Assembly (NCBI GenBank): GCA_024734555.1 | Contig: JANPWX010000338.1 | Coordinates: 427,907-491,906, forward strand | DNA length: 64,000 nucleotides | Direction of reading: 5' to 3' | Source of the DNA: Trochalopteron elliotii | Taxonomy: Eukaryota; Chordata; Aves; Passeriformes; Leiothrichidae | Shown here: positions 20,337-32,914 of the stretch, piece by piece | How the letters are laid out: each line of letters opens with the position of its first letter | Numbering within the stretch: the first letter of the stretch is position 1 | Program-made: the position numbers and the translations under genes | Notes under the pieces: generated by a model | Told to the model about the DNA's origin: nothing | The model's database searches: none | The model's input: only the letters and a program-made list of their open reading frames with translations

Positions 20337-23300
20337 TTACTGCCCCACATTTTTTTTATACATTCAAGCCCAATTCCCCAGCCCCTTGAGCTCTGTAGCC
20401 CACTCATCCTTTTCCCCAGGTCTTCATAGCCGTGATCATAATAATATGAGTATGGCTAATATAAATACTAATCTAATCCTTATTGGAAGGATTTTAGTGC
20501 TTTCTGGGTATCACAGATATGTAATCCAGGGGAGAATGACATTAGCCTGAAAGTGTGGAGTGCAAAATATGATTTGAATAAAAAGATAGGGTGGTATCTA
20601 ATATTTCCTTTAGGGAGTACTATACTCTGAGCTGTCACAACCGATTGTGTAAATAGAGGAGACTGAGGGATGTGATCCTAATCATATTGATGAAACATTC
20701 ATCTGAAAGACAGAGTGCAACCAGAAGGGACTCACTAGGAATACAATTAAATCCTAATCTGGGCAGGAGGAATCCTCTGCAGGCTTTCCTCTAACCTGCT
20801 GCCCTCTCCCCCATTTTCATTTCAGAGTCAGAGAAAATGCAAGGGAGGAAGGGGAAATACAGGAGAGATGGAGTGTTGTGTGGTTTGCCTGCCCTGAAGG
20901 ACTGCATGGACACAGAGGGTGCTGGGTGGAATGGGGGTAAATCTGCAGTTCTGATCCTGGTGAGTGAAAATAAAGGCCTGACTTTAGTCACAGGGGAAAC
21001 TACCAGCCCACAGAGGGTTTCCACCTGTGAGTGATGTTAATCAGGTGCAGGAAGTCTCTGTTTCTGGAGGAAGAGTCCTTCTCCCACCCTGGCTTTGACT
21101 GTTAGCTCAGTTCCAGACTGCAGAGCAAAACCTATTTTTCTGTTTGTTGTGTGCTATTTGGTTTCCATCTGCAGCAGGGAACTGTTTTCTTGCTGATGTT
21201 TATTAGCAAAGGGATTAATTTCCAACCTGTTTTGACCAGTGCTCCTTAGAAGATCATCTGAGAAGATGGATGGGACAGGGTTTCAGATGATGTGGCTCCT
21301 CTAACAGCACTGAACCCCCCTGACTGCTCTTCATCCATCCTGATTTTGGGGAAGGCACAGAGCAGGTGTGTTGTCCTAGCGTGTGGCACTTTTTGGCTTA
21401 TACCACTAAAATGAATTAAAGTAAAGAATACCTAAATTCATATAATGATGTTTAAAGCTTGAAATGCAGCCTGTATTCTTCATCCTCTCACTATCAGACT
21501 TCGAGTCTCTGAGACCCAAATCTGATCAGGTGTTTCTAGAGCTTTTCCAAAGTCACTTATATTTTATCATCGAGCTCAGGCAAAAAGCAAAGTGATTTCC
21601 TTCTTCCTGGAGTGCTCTCTACAGAAAGAAAGACCCCCCCCAAAAAAAAATATCAGCTCTCTCTGTGTGGGGTGTGATGTCTGTAAATGAGGAAAAGATG
21701 TGTGGAGTGGGACATCCATTAACAAATCTGTATTAGGAGCTCCATGTAAGTCCATACTCTCTACTGCTGAAGTATGAGCTCTGCAGTTTTACTGGTTTAT
21801 AGAAGGCCTCTTGTGGATAAAGCAGGCACTGCTAAGTATGTATCCCATAAAGCTGTCTCATTTTGGCAGGTTTGAGAATGAAACTTCACACTAAGGTTCC
21901 TCTGTACTGTGATTTTATATGGCAGTACACAGTAGGAGGGCCAAGGGGTCTGTTCTGTCAGGATCCCTGGTTTTCTTGGAGCAGGGTTAGATTTCTGTGG
22001 TGTGGGTAGGGCACTGATCATTAAACTTCATGGAGTAGTTACAATTCCATTTGTCTACAAAGCAGTGCAGTTTTTGTAAATTGTTTGGTATAGTTGCAGA
22101 CTTCCTTTGAGGAAGAAAATAACCTTTATTAGGAAAAAAAATAGTTTGGTAACATATTAGAGTGTGCTTGTTTTTAGTGATAACTTTTCAGTAACAGAAA
22201 TTTTATTGCCTTCCTCTCCTCACTTCCCATGCCAAGTAGAAATATTATAACATGATATTCCTGCCCTGATGAAGGTATGATTTGAACAAGCAGACCTGTT
22301 AAATTGACACTGCAGAGGATATGTCAATGCAAAGATGACTTTTCAGGAGCTATTCACAATAGCATGTAAATTTTATGCTATCTCTTACTCCAGACAGGAC
22401 AGACAAAGCCTCACCTGTGTAGCCCGGTGTCTTCTGATACCTTGATAAGCTTATTTTCCATTAACCTTGTGTTGTATATTGCAAGATTATGGTTAACCCA
22501 ACTCTTCTGTTACTTCTTTCAGTGAAGGCAGGATTCAGCTCTGCTGCCTTTGTATTGCAGCGCCTTTGCAGCATTATTTGAGAGGAACTGTCAGGTAAAT
22601 TTCTTGTTTTGAGTGGAAATATTTTGATCCAGAAGAAAAATTTTGACAAAATCTGTAACATTTGAGTGGTCTTACTTTTTTAGTCAGAGGAAAAATTAAG
22701 TTCTTAAAGTTTGTGCCAGTAATGATGCTGAATAGCAGATAAATCTGCATTGTACATCTCTGTTCCAAATATGAAATGTATTTCTCTACTTCGTCTGCTT
22801 AAATTACATGTGCATAACAGAACTCTGGAGATATCTGCTGTTGGGGTAGAGTAGAGAACAATGGGGTTATTTTTCAGTCACATCAATTCTCCACTTCACT
22901 GTGCAGGAGCAGAAATGTTCATGCTGGCACTGAGCAAAAAGAAGAAGTGGCGCAGAATGTAAGAAATAAAACCTGTATATTCCTGCCAGGAGTGCTGGTG
23001 ACTGCTTTCAGTAGTTTAAGCAGTAGTATTTGTGATTGGGTTGTTTTTCCCCCTTCTATACCACTCCTCACCACACAATTACTGCACGTGACAGTGAATG
23101 TCTGGATGGTGACCTGACCAGTTTAGGTACTAAATTTCAAAAGCATTTGAGGAGGCTGGTGTGAACACTCTTGTCTGGAAAATGGTGAGAGGACTTTTGG
23201 ATAGGGTGGAGATGCCACAGTGGTAAAATCATAGCATTTAGGTCTCTGTGTGCGTATGCTGAAATGAAGTTTTAGAGCACCTCTCATACCCCAAAACAGC

Positions 23301-25690
23301 CATCTATGGGCATTTACTTGTTCTACCATTTACTTTGTGGTTCCTTGGTGTGGTTAGGTCTTTCTAGCAATTTCCTTATTCCAACCATAGGAAGAGAAAG
23401 CTATTCCCATAGGCATCAGCAAACATGAGCTCCTTGTTTTTGCTGTACCACAAAGAGCTTAATTGTTGCATAGTATAATGGAACATGTGTAATAGCCAGA
23501 ATGTGGTTTCTGCTCCCAAAAACTGATTAATATGTGGGTTTCTTGTTTCTGACATTCACACCGACTGAGAAACCTTAGAGGAGGTGCCATTCATTCCCCT
23601 GGAAATGGGCTGAAATATTCAGGGCAGTGTCTCCTGGAGCTGCAGGAAGGATGCTCTATGGCAGGCTGCTTTTCATTTCACATTTGGCTTGGAAGAAGGG
23701 GTGTGTTTGGCTCTAGTACACTACACAAGAAATTAACACGAAAAAAATATTGTAGCATTTCACCACAGACTTAAAAAAATAGATCCCACAACCACTGATA
23801 GGATTATTCTGAACTCTGGGGCAATGACTGACTTCTGCTAGTTTGGATTGTGGGTGTTTTTAGGAAGTGGTTAAGGTGACTCCCTCTGCTCTGACTTGTA
23901 TTTAGTCTCTGTAGAGAAGCATGAAGGATACAAAATGAGACACGATGCCCTTTTAATGTTTTGTCAACCTACCCTGGGACTGAAGATTAAAAAAAAAAAT
24001 CCTACTCTAGGACTGAACATTAAAAAAAACCCCAAAAGCACAGATCCATTTTCTTGTTGGGGTGTTCTCCAAACCAGGTGTTACTGGGAGAGCAAAAGCA
24101 GCATGAAACTATTCACATCCATCACGCTTGATCTGCGTCGTTCTCCACGCTGATATTTCATATTGTTCTGCTGAGAGGTGCTAATGGCTGCCTATTGTGT
24201 TTAAAGATCACTGGCATATAGAGTGAAAAACACTCTATAGAAAAGTTTGAAGATTGACCATAACCACACTTAGAAAAAATCTTGATGGACCACAAGTAGA
24301 TTAACTATCTTTTGTTTTTCAATATCCTCTATCATAACGGCTACAGAGGTTAAGAGGCCAAAGCTCTCACGTATGGCATTAAAACTAACAGCTCTCTTAT
24401 GGTATGTCTTTACTGAAGAGGCAGAGGGAATCTGTGGGAGGAGGATTGAGCTCATTCATGGTTCCACTTATCGTGAGAAAGAGATATGAACCTATCTCTC
24501 TGTAGTTTTCCTTTTTAGGCTTGGCATGCAGGTCCTCTGCTTACCTTGCACCAGCTGTGGACAATTGCAGTCTGTTGGGTTCTGGAGTTGGGTCGGCTCA
24601 ACTAAGGCCCAACAAGAGCAGAGACAGTGCAGAGGAGAGGGCAGGATCTGGTTTTGGTGTAGCCTTACCAAAACACCACAGTATCACCAAATAAGTATCA
24701 CTTTTTTAGTGATACCATGGATCACAAAATTGCAGATTTATCATTCAAAAAGAAAAATTCCCTCCTTCACATTAAATGGTGTTTCCCCAGGCTGTTGGGT
24801 TAAATGTTTCATGCCCTTCTGTTCGTTTTGAGTGTCCAGAAAGGCCAAAGTCCCTGGGAAGGAATTGCAAAATCACTCACTGACCCATGGCTGTAGAAAA
24901 TAAGAAGATCACAGGGGAAGAGATGACAGGGAGCAGAGCAATACAGATATTGCTTAAGTGTATGACTTTTCTTGTGCAGGCTAGTGACCCTGAAATATCA
25001 CCCAAATTTAACTGCAATAAATGACATCCCTGTTGGGATAGGTTTCCTGGGGCTATTTTGTGAACGAGGAGACATACATGGAGTTAACATCTTTTGCCTC
25101 AGACTCTGGAAGTGGAAAACACTTCCTTCATGTTTGTGAGGAAACTACAATTGGAAAAAGCTAAAACACAGTGTGTGAGTAGCAGGCTGTGATAGTTTGA
25201 AAAGCTAGAAGTTCATTATTGTGGACTGGCTGATTAGGATGTGGTCTGTACTGTGCTGCATAGGCAACGTCATGTTTGCTGTCATCTCACAGGACACTTA
25301 GGAATTCCAGCCAATAATAACTGAGGAGAGAAAGAGACAAGTGCAGAACTGTGTGGTGGCCATTGCCCAGGCACAACTACTTTAAGTGGCTTACACAAAT
25401 CTTTGTCTCATTTCAAAAAGATGATGCATGCATTCAGGAACATGGGGCTGTAATTCTTCAGTCTTAAAAAAACCAAAAAGCAGTAAAGATTCTTGGTTCT
25501 TGACTTGGTCTTGCAGAACTGTTGATTCAGGAACGACACACAAACTCCATTGTTGTGTTTGAACTCAGGAGGAAGGTGCTCTCTTCATCCCTGTTGGCCT
25601 TCCACCATGCCTGTTTGGCTTCCTGCATTCAGGAATGGGCTGTCTCAGGCTTTGAGGTGGTTGTTTTTGAAGACCAGCCAGCTCTCACAG
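20337..25690. other. Gene desert, no gene recognised
   Basis: No coding exon, RNA gene or transposon is recognised. Short open frames only. The region between 20440 and 20780 holds several TAATCC/TAATCT words and could be regulatory. A short C-run plus A-run lies at about 21633-21650, and a small A-rich duplication of a CTGGGACTGAAGATTAAA-like unit at 23974-24030. Confidence 0.5.
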
Positions 25691-25729
25691 CCCTTCCCTT
25701 CCCTTCCCTTCCCTTCCCTTCCCTTCCCT
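25691..25729. repeat. (CCCTT)n microsatellite
   Basis: Nearly eight uninterrupted CCCTT units, purine/pyrimidine asymmetric. Confidence 0.95.
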
Positions 25730-25930
25730 CTTCCATGGGATCCTAACCAAGAACAACTCTGAACTAAGCTGAATTCTACTCTGAAGTGTCAGTTTGTAAG
25801 TGTATTATGTGTCTTTCTCACTTCTCAGAGCTTTAACCACAGCTTTAATCTTGCAGCTGCCCTTTAGATCCCATTGTAAGAAGTCCAGAAGACTCATCAG
25901 TCACATGCACAAAGAAATTACCATCAACAC

Positions 25931-25952
25931 AGACTGGAGATGTGGATTGTCT
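25931..25952 (+). promoter_or_regulatory. Candidate FOXH1/SMAD (Nodal/Activin response) site
   Basis: AGAC (25931-25934), TGTGGATT (25941-25948) and GTCT (25949-25952) sit within 22 bp. TGTGGATT matches the FOXH1 preference, and AGAC/GTCT is the SMAD box. EOMES is a known Nodal/Activin target in vertebrates. Located about 8.3 kb past the EOMES poly(A) site. Motif match only. Confidence 0.3.
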
Positions 25953-27101
25953 CTGCCCAGATGCATTATCCTATCTGCAGATATCAGGGTGGTTCTTACC
26001 CTGAGTACTGGTGAGGACCAGAGCTCTGGAGTACCAGCTCATGGAGCTCCTTTCAGCTTTCAAACAATGGCTTCTCCTACTTCCCCTCTGGATCTGTAGC
26101 AGGCCCCTAGTACAAAGTCATGAGTGTTGGACTGTTCTCTGATCCTCACCCATGTTTGGACTCACTTGTCACTTGTTCAAAGCAAAGTGTCTTGCAGCCA
26201 GCCCTTTGCATGGACTCTAAGTCATCCATATTCCTCACCCTCCTAGGGTGTTTTTTCTCAAGAGCTTGTATTATCCAGCCATGTGAGCTATCCCACTGTG
26301 GTCCTATAATCCCTGTGAGATGCCACCAAGCAATCTCCTTTTTACATCTGTTTTCAGACTGTAGATGCTTTCTTTAGGTTCTTCTGGGATTTTTTGCCAC
26401 ACTCCCTGGGATCTTAGATCCTCAAGGGTCAGTGCTGCTTTTTAGAGCTGCCTTTTTCTCACTCCTGTCTCTCCCTGAGTGCCCACCCCTCTTTCAGCAG
26501 CGCCTTGTTCTTGTCTCTTTCATCAAGTAAATGGGAGTGCTAAAGGCGTTTTAGTTTCTCATTGCACTAGTTTGGTTGGATGCTCCAGCAGCCCTTGATC
26601 TTGTTGCTGCTCTGAGCCTTCGGGGAAACCTGCCTGAGGTCACGCCTTAGCACTGCATCACCTGGAGTTCCTGTGCTGGGAAACTTGGTTCCTGGGGGCA
26701 CTGGTAGATGGAATAAGCCCTCCCAGGGCCTGGCAGTAGGATCTCACATGGATGCTCTCTAGATTGCTATGCTGGTGTTAGGGTGCTTCTGCTGACTGCT
26801 GTGGGGACCCAGTTCTCCCTGCTCAGCAGCAGCATGCACGAGGATAGAGCCTGGATCAGCAGGTTGGAAGCTGATGGGGTGGTTCAGTAGCAGAAAAAGG
26901 GAAGCTTGACTCTGGTGGGTGTACAAGGGAAAGAGAAAACTTGGAGGCCTGGATCAGCATTGAAGGGCATGCCAGACATGCGCTGTCGAGCACTGGGAGC
27001 AGAGAAGAGGAAGGTACAGAATGAAGATCTGAGATGACTGAGGCAGCTCAGCTGGAGAGCCAGGGTGAAGATGTGATAACTATCAAACAAAGCCTGTTGA
27101 A
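25953..27101. other. Intergenic DNA, no gene recognised
   Basis: Moderately GC-rich unique-looking sequence. Open frames are short and overlapping, and none resembles a known family. Confidence 0.5.
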
Positions 27102-27568
27102 AGAATGGAGCTGGAGTGTGTCCAAAAGAGGACAACAAAGCTGGTGATGGGCCTGGAGCACATGTCTTATGGGGGTAGCTGGGGGAGATGGGGCTGTTTA
27201 GCCTCGAGAAAAGGAGGGTCAGGGAACCTTATTGTTCTCTACAACTGCCTGAAAGGAGATAGTAGCCAGGTGGGGGTCAATCTCTTGTCCCACATAATGG
27301 GCAATAGAACAAGAGGAAACTGCTTCAAGTTGCACCAGAGGAAGTTTAGATTAGATATTAGGAAAAATATCTTTGCCGAGTGCTGAGGCATTGGAACAGG
27401 CTGCCCAGGGAAAATGGTGGAATCACTATCCCTGGAGGTGTTCAGCAATGCATAGATATGGTACTTGGGGATATTATTTAGTGGTGGACATGACAGTGGT
27501 ACATGGTTAATGGCTTGGACTTCATGATCTCAGAGGTTTTTCCAACTACCCTCCAAGATTCTTATATA
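27102..27568 (+). mobile_element. CR1 LINE 3' fragment
   Basis: A second CR1 copy, here on the + strand. Translation gives the ORF2 C-terminal hallmarks RRT/RTTKLVMGLEHMSY, LIVLYNCLKGD and RTRGNCFKLHQRKFRLDIRK. It is followed by the nucleotide hallmarks GGAACAGGCTGCCCAGGGAA and the CR1 3' end with TTTTTCCAACTACCCTCCAAGATTCT. Only about 470 bp survives (5' truncated), with frame breaks. The terminal 8-bp repeats are eroded. Confidence 0.92.
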
Positions 27569-28122
27569 CCTTTCAAGACTTAGCTGAAGAGTTTTCATCA
27601 AGAAAAATTATTTAATGAAAATGTAGTGTCATGTGATTCTCTCACCTTTTAAAATCTGATGTTAAGTGCCCTACAACCAGAGTTATGGTTTTATGGAATA
27701 ATGTCTATATTCAGTTTTAAAGGAGAAGTGTTGGTAACTGCTAGGAAGTCGTGCTTAATCCTCAGTCACAGAATTATCACTGTCACAGGTTTGTTTGATG
27801 CAGTATGAATTTTGAATGCTACTATAATTATTTTTTAAGCAAAATGCACCTTCAGTTTTTATTTTGCAACTGCGTGGAAAATTCATGGAATACCATAAAT
27901 TATCACAGCCTCACCATCAGTTGTATTATGATATATATAATATCTGAAAATCAGTATCAAGAAAATCTCAAACCATGCTTTAAATCGCTGAAAAGAGTCA
28001 AAATTCTAATGAGAGGTGCCAATCTGTCAGGTAAATAAGTGTATTTATTAAATATTGTATTACCTGTACTGAAAATACCACTGAAGTTTCCATGCAGTAG
28101 CCTGCTGCAGCAGTTGCTCCAA
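27569..28122. other. Intergenic DNA, AT-rich
   Basis: Nothing recognisable on either strand. Confidence 0.5.
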
Positions 28123-28219
28123 AATCCCATGTAGTGTAATGGATAAGGCAGTTCTGTTGTCTTTCAAATGGAAACATTCTGCCTCCATGTTGGGATTCAA
28201 TAACCTTTCTTATGGGATT
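28123..28219 (+). repeat. tRNA-like relic (tRNA pseudogene or tRNA-derived SINE head)
   Basis: AATCCCAT (28123-28130) and ATGGGATT (28212-28219) are exact reverse complements and could be an acceptor stem. Immediately inside, GT then AGTG then TAATGGATAAGGCA reproduces the spacing and much of the sequence of a tRNA D-arm/A-box, as in tRNA-Arg. A weak B-box-like GGGATTCAA is at 28192-28200. The interior is about 25 nt too long for a tRNA and no sound anticodon stem is visible, so it is not a functional gene. Confidence 0.3.
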
Positions 28220-31200
28220 AGACAGGCTGAATTTAAACAGAAGATTTTCACTCAGATTTTTTCCAAAAGTGTCTGAAATGCTTTGGATCAAATAACTTGG
28301 AATGTTTTGTACTGCTGTAGGTTTTTTGAGGCAGAGTCTCGCTTTATGACCTCAGCCTACAACTGTAAAAGTATATTTAGCTTTCTGTCAGCACTCATGA
28401 ACAAATAGTATCTTGGGTTCACTGCTGTTTATTAAGAGCAGCATTATATGAGAGCTAAACTTTCACTGAAATGGATCAGTAGGAGCTGGCTCATTGGTTC
28501 CTGTCTGCTTTCTATGTAATATTCTGACACTTTTGACCACTTCCATTTCAAATGAGAAATTCCCTATTTGTTTCTTGTACAGTCCTGAGAATCTGTTGCT
28601 TTTTTTTCTGTGGATCACACAAAATCATTGAGCTAGGTTGAAGCTGGTTCATGTGTTTCTTGGAGTTGTTTCTCAGTAGGTCAGGTATCTTCCCTGCCTG
28701 AGCTCCCGTTGAAAAGCTGGACATAAATCTGTAAGGAAGAATGTGGGTCTGCAGAGGGTGTAGGGTGCTGGGCATTGAAAAAAAGAACTGACTGCAGTAA
28801 AAATCGAGTGGCCAGGACTTCCCAGGGACAGGCCCTTGAGCTGTAGCTTTTAAATGCCAATTGGAGCTTCTTGCTTATTTCCACAAAATGAAGCCTAGCA
28901 CGGTCACATCAGGAAGAAGTGGAAAGGAGTTGTATGTGGCTTCTCTTTGCTAGTCAAGGGCCTTAGTCTCTATTACATCTCATTTGTGCATGTCTGCTCT
29001 GAAGCTGACTTCCTTTCAGCACTTGAGCTGAACACTTCCAGACCCATCAGGAGCTGCTGTACCTGTGCACGGTGTTTCTCACTGTTGAAGATGTTCTAAC
29101 TTGCTTCATTTCAAATTCTGCTCTGTAATGAGTTGTTAACAATCTCTGAATTGTGGAGCTGTTCCTAAATTGTAAAAATTACTGTGTCAGGACAGCCCTA
29201 GGAGGAAGGCCTTCCCAGAGTGGAGGGAGGTTCCAGGTGTCAGCCTTGAGGGGTATGCATGACTTCCATAAACATAATAGTCTCTGTTTCCAGCTTCCAT
29301 GCACGAACTTACACAAGGTTTCCAGACCTGTTTTCTGGGCTTGCAACCCTCCAGCATTCCTGATTGCAAATGTAACACTTGTCACAGCAAACAGGATGTG
29401 TTTTTATGGTTATGCACTATTCAGAAAGCTCCTAAACATGCAAAGGGTGTGTACATACATAAAGATCTAGCACAGTCTTTCACATGCAGCTTGGAAAAGG
29501 CAAAGGAGTGTGGTTAGGAGAAAGATAAATCAGGATACAAGTAGGAAAACTTTTCCTGGAGAAGTAGGAATGTTTCTGGAATTGTTAGCTGGAATCAGAG
29601 GCTTTCCAAAGGTAGGGTGCACTCAGACTAGCTGAGAGAGGCAGGGTCACAAAGGCCTAGATATGGCAGTCTGCACATTGATAAGTAATACTTACCAGTA
29701 GGAGAAGTCTCACTGAATGCTATTTATTCGTGCATCACTATTGAAGTTAATATGAGTAGAACACTCTGAATTTGGCCCTAGGTTAGTAACACAAAACTGT
29801 AGCTCTTTAAAATGGATCTGAACAGAGAGGTATGGTCCAGTGCTGCATTGGCTCTGAGAGTTGTTGGTTTGAGGGGATTTGGAATTTTTGTACTGTCAGG
29901 TTTTCTTTAGGTGTGGGGGATGGTTGGTGGAACAACAACATGGTTATTTTTCCTACAAATCTAACAAGAGAAGAATTAGCCTAGAAAAGGAGAAAAAAAA
30001 TCTGTTCCTTTAGATGTTATGTAAGGTGCTGCCTTATTCCTCTTAGAAATAGTGCTTTCATGTGTTATATTGCATAGTAGGCCCCCCAAAAAGATGCATA
30101 TCTTTTGCCTGGGGTGAGCAACTCCTGAGATTTCTGAAGTCAGGCTAGTACAGTAACACCTTGGATTTAGGTAGCAGAGGGCTACAAGCAAATATCTTTG
30201 GATGACAGAAGCAAATCAGACACTGCTTTTGTATGTCACAAAGGATTATTCTGTTTTAGTGCTATGCCCTTTGGCTTTACAAATGCACCTGTTAGTGCTC
30301 CCCTGGTTAGTGCAAAGGGTCTTGGTAGAATTAATTTACTATAGTTGTTTTGTCTTTGTAAATAGCAAATATTAGAACTGGCTATACACAAATAGCTTTT
30401 CAAACTTTACACGTATTGTTTGCAGTAGTTCATAGATAGGGAAATCTTCTGTTCTTTAATGCTAGCACTGAGTGCAGCAAAGCACTTTTCCATTCACAAA
30501 AGGTGATCTTGGTGGAAGGAGGAGAAATTTATGGTTATGTCTGGGCACAAGAAAGATGGGAGATAAATTCCAGGAAAACTAGGGGTGATACAGGTTTCAG
30601 CTGTGCCGTTGCTGAGAATTAAAAAAAATCTCATCTGACTCCATGTCATCAGCTCTGTTATTTTTTATTGGAATAAAGAGCTCTGAGATCTCATGATGTT
30701 TATGTGGCACTGTCACCATATAGAAGTAACTGTTATCTGACATTTTGGGAACAGAGGTGCTGGTCTAAGAAATACTGTGGCAAATAATGAGCATTTTGAA
30801 TCTTCTGGAGATATGGAGGGAGATAAATGTTTGTAGTATCAAGAAAGTTTGTACCAATATCCCCTCCTTCCCTTTTATTAGCTACAGAGAGGATTTAAAC
30901 TTAAAATATCTGCAATTTTATTTCAAAGACAGTTTTGTAGTTGAGGGTTTTGGTTGTTTTTTATATGAAAAACCAACCAAAAATTTTATCTTTTACATAA
31001 AGATGGTATCACAGTATCACATGTCTTGTGATTAGGTGAAGTGTGCTGAGCACTCATTGTGCTTTTTGTTGTCCAGCTCTGCTTCACATCTACAGCAGAA
31101 GACCAAAGTGTAAAAGCAGAGAAGAAAGAACAGGAAAGAGAGAGGCTATGACTTGTAAGGCTAGGTGCCTTTCTAATTACCTTGCTAATAAATTCAGCAT

Positions 31201-32900
31201 ATGAATTTATTAGATGTTCTGAGACCTGGCAAATTTTTATTGATATCAACTGCTGAAGTCATAGGTTTTTAGCTGCCTTTTTAATCTGCTTTTTTATCTG
31301 CTAGGATAAGACAGCATAAAGAAGCCTTACCTAGGACAGGCTGGTGAGCTGTGGGTTTTCTCAGTAAGTTAGGGTTGGAAAAAGGGGGGCAGAGAAAGAA
31401 AAGGAGATAAAAGAAAGGTGTTAAGAATAGGAAAATACTTGGAAGTTTTGTGTTTTGAAGGTTAGCATTTAGATGAAGGTGTAGTGCCCTGGGCTGAAGG
31501 CCTGATGTGGTTTGCTGGGTCATCTCTCAGGATGTGGTCAGGGGCTGCTGTGTGCCAGCGTGGGGCACAGGAACATGGAGGTTTTGTGACATTAGGCCAA
31601 GAGTCTGCCTTGAGCAGCACACCATCCCTAGAGCCACTAATACAGTGTAAGAGCGAGACACATTATGGATTGATAGCTCTCCTGAGATCTTCCAGCCACC
31701 AGTTTAAGGATTTCCTGAGCTCTTTCTGGACTATCATGCTTAACGCCTCCTTGATGTGGTTTAATCCTGATTCCCCATAGGAACTCCTTAAGTTCTGCAG
31801 CCTTACATTGCAATAATTTGGTTGCAGATTTCCACATTGGAAATCTCAACCCATGTTGCTGAAATTTACTCCTTTCAAACCACTTCTGTAAATCATCAGT
31901 GCCAAATGAAAAGCACTTTAAAAGTACAAGTGGGATTTGCTTATGCTCTTACTCTTTGATTTACCTGGAATGGACCCCTTTGTTGTTGATTTTAGATATT
32001 ATTTTAATCTTCCAAATTTTCTCATCCTAAACTTCTTTATTTTTCTAAATAGCCTATATGGCCACCCAGTGCTTGAGTCAAGTCAGAACATAAACACAAT
32101 TCCATGTGACAGACTTCTCTTACTTTGTTTCTAGAGCTACAAACATTGGGTACTTTGAGGAACTGAAACAGGACACAAGGATTTCACCTTTTTGCTATTT
32201 GTTATTCATTATTATAAATGTTGATGAATATATTAGAGTGGGGAGCCTACAATTTCCTAACTCTGACAGGTATCTTGTGTTAGTGGTAGGCTGATATTTT
32301 GGGGAATATTGTGCTTATTACTTGTATCTGAATTAGTGGAAACTCTGAATGCTCTAATCCTGAAGACAGAATATTTATTTGGAAGCATAAGGCCTGAGGA
32401 TTTACAAATATGCAGACACACTAATAAGTTTTTATTATCCTTCACCTGAATCTGCCATCAGCTCTACTTAGGTTGTCCCGTGAACTAACGTCTAGCTTTC
32501 TGTTTGCCAATATAATCTAAATATTCACATTATAACCAGAACAGAAGATTGCTTTTTCCAATAGCATAAACTGGGATATAAAATTCTTTTCAAAGAAGCC
32601 TTTGATGTTTTCCCTGACTTCAAATCCCTGGGGATGCAGGTAAACCATATCTGTAAATTTTGTTCAAACTTGGAACTGGGATAAATTCTGCAGGGCATAT
32701 TTTACCCGGGGTCATACACTGTGCCTATCTGTGAAAGGTGCACCAGTGCAGCACCTGAGCACGCAGTGCTGTGGCTGCTGCCAGCCTGGGTGAGAGAAGT
32801 CGGGGACTCCTCACTCAGGGAAGAGTGGACTAAAGCCTGGTTCTGCTCAGATGAACAAGGCGCTGGGCTGAGGACCCGTGCCCTGATGTGTGTGGCTACA
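28220..32900. other. Gene desert, no gene recognised
   Basis: Read on both strands. Only short open frames without family resemblance, and no recognisable transposon. Confidence 0.5.
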
Positions 32901-32914
32901 GTGCCCTCTTGTGC
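32901..32914 (-). promoter_or_regulatory. CTCF-like motif, reverse orientation
   Basis: GTGCCCTCTTGTGC matches the reverse CTCF core at about 12 of 14 positions (the AGAGGGCAC core on the - strand is intact). It lies in a locally GC-richer patch. No binding evidence. Confidence 0.3.

Noticed and set aside
20181..20429. Open frames of repeated Ile, Thr, Val or Leu
   Set aside because: Translations of the trinucleotide microsatellite, not proteins.
20799..20815. Possible reverse CTCF motif (CTGCTGCCCTCTCCCCC)
   Set aside because: Only the AGAGGGCAGC core fits; the rest is a C run and does not match the consensus.
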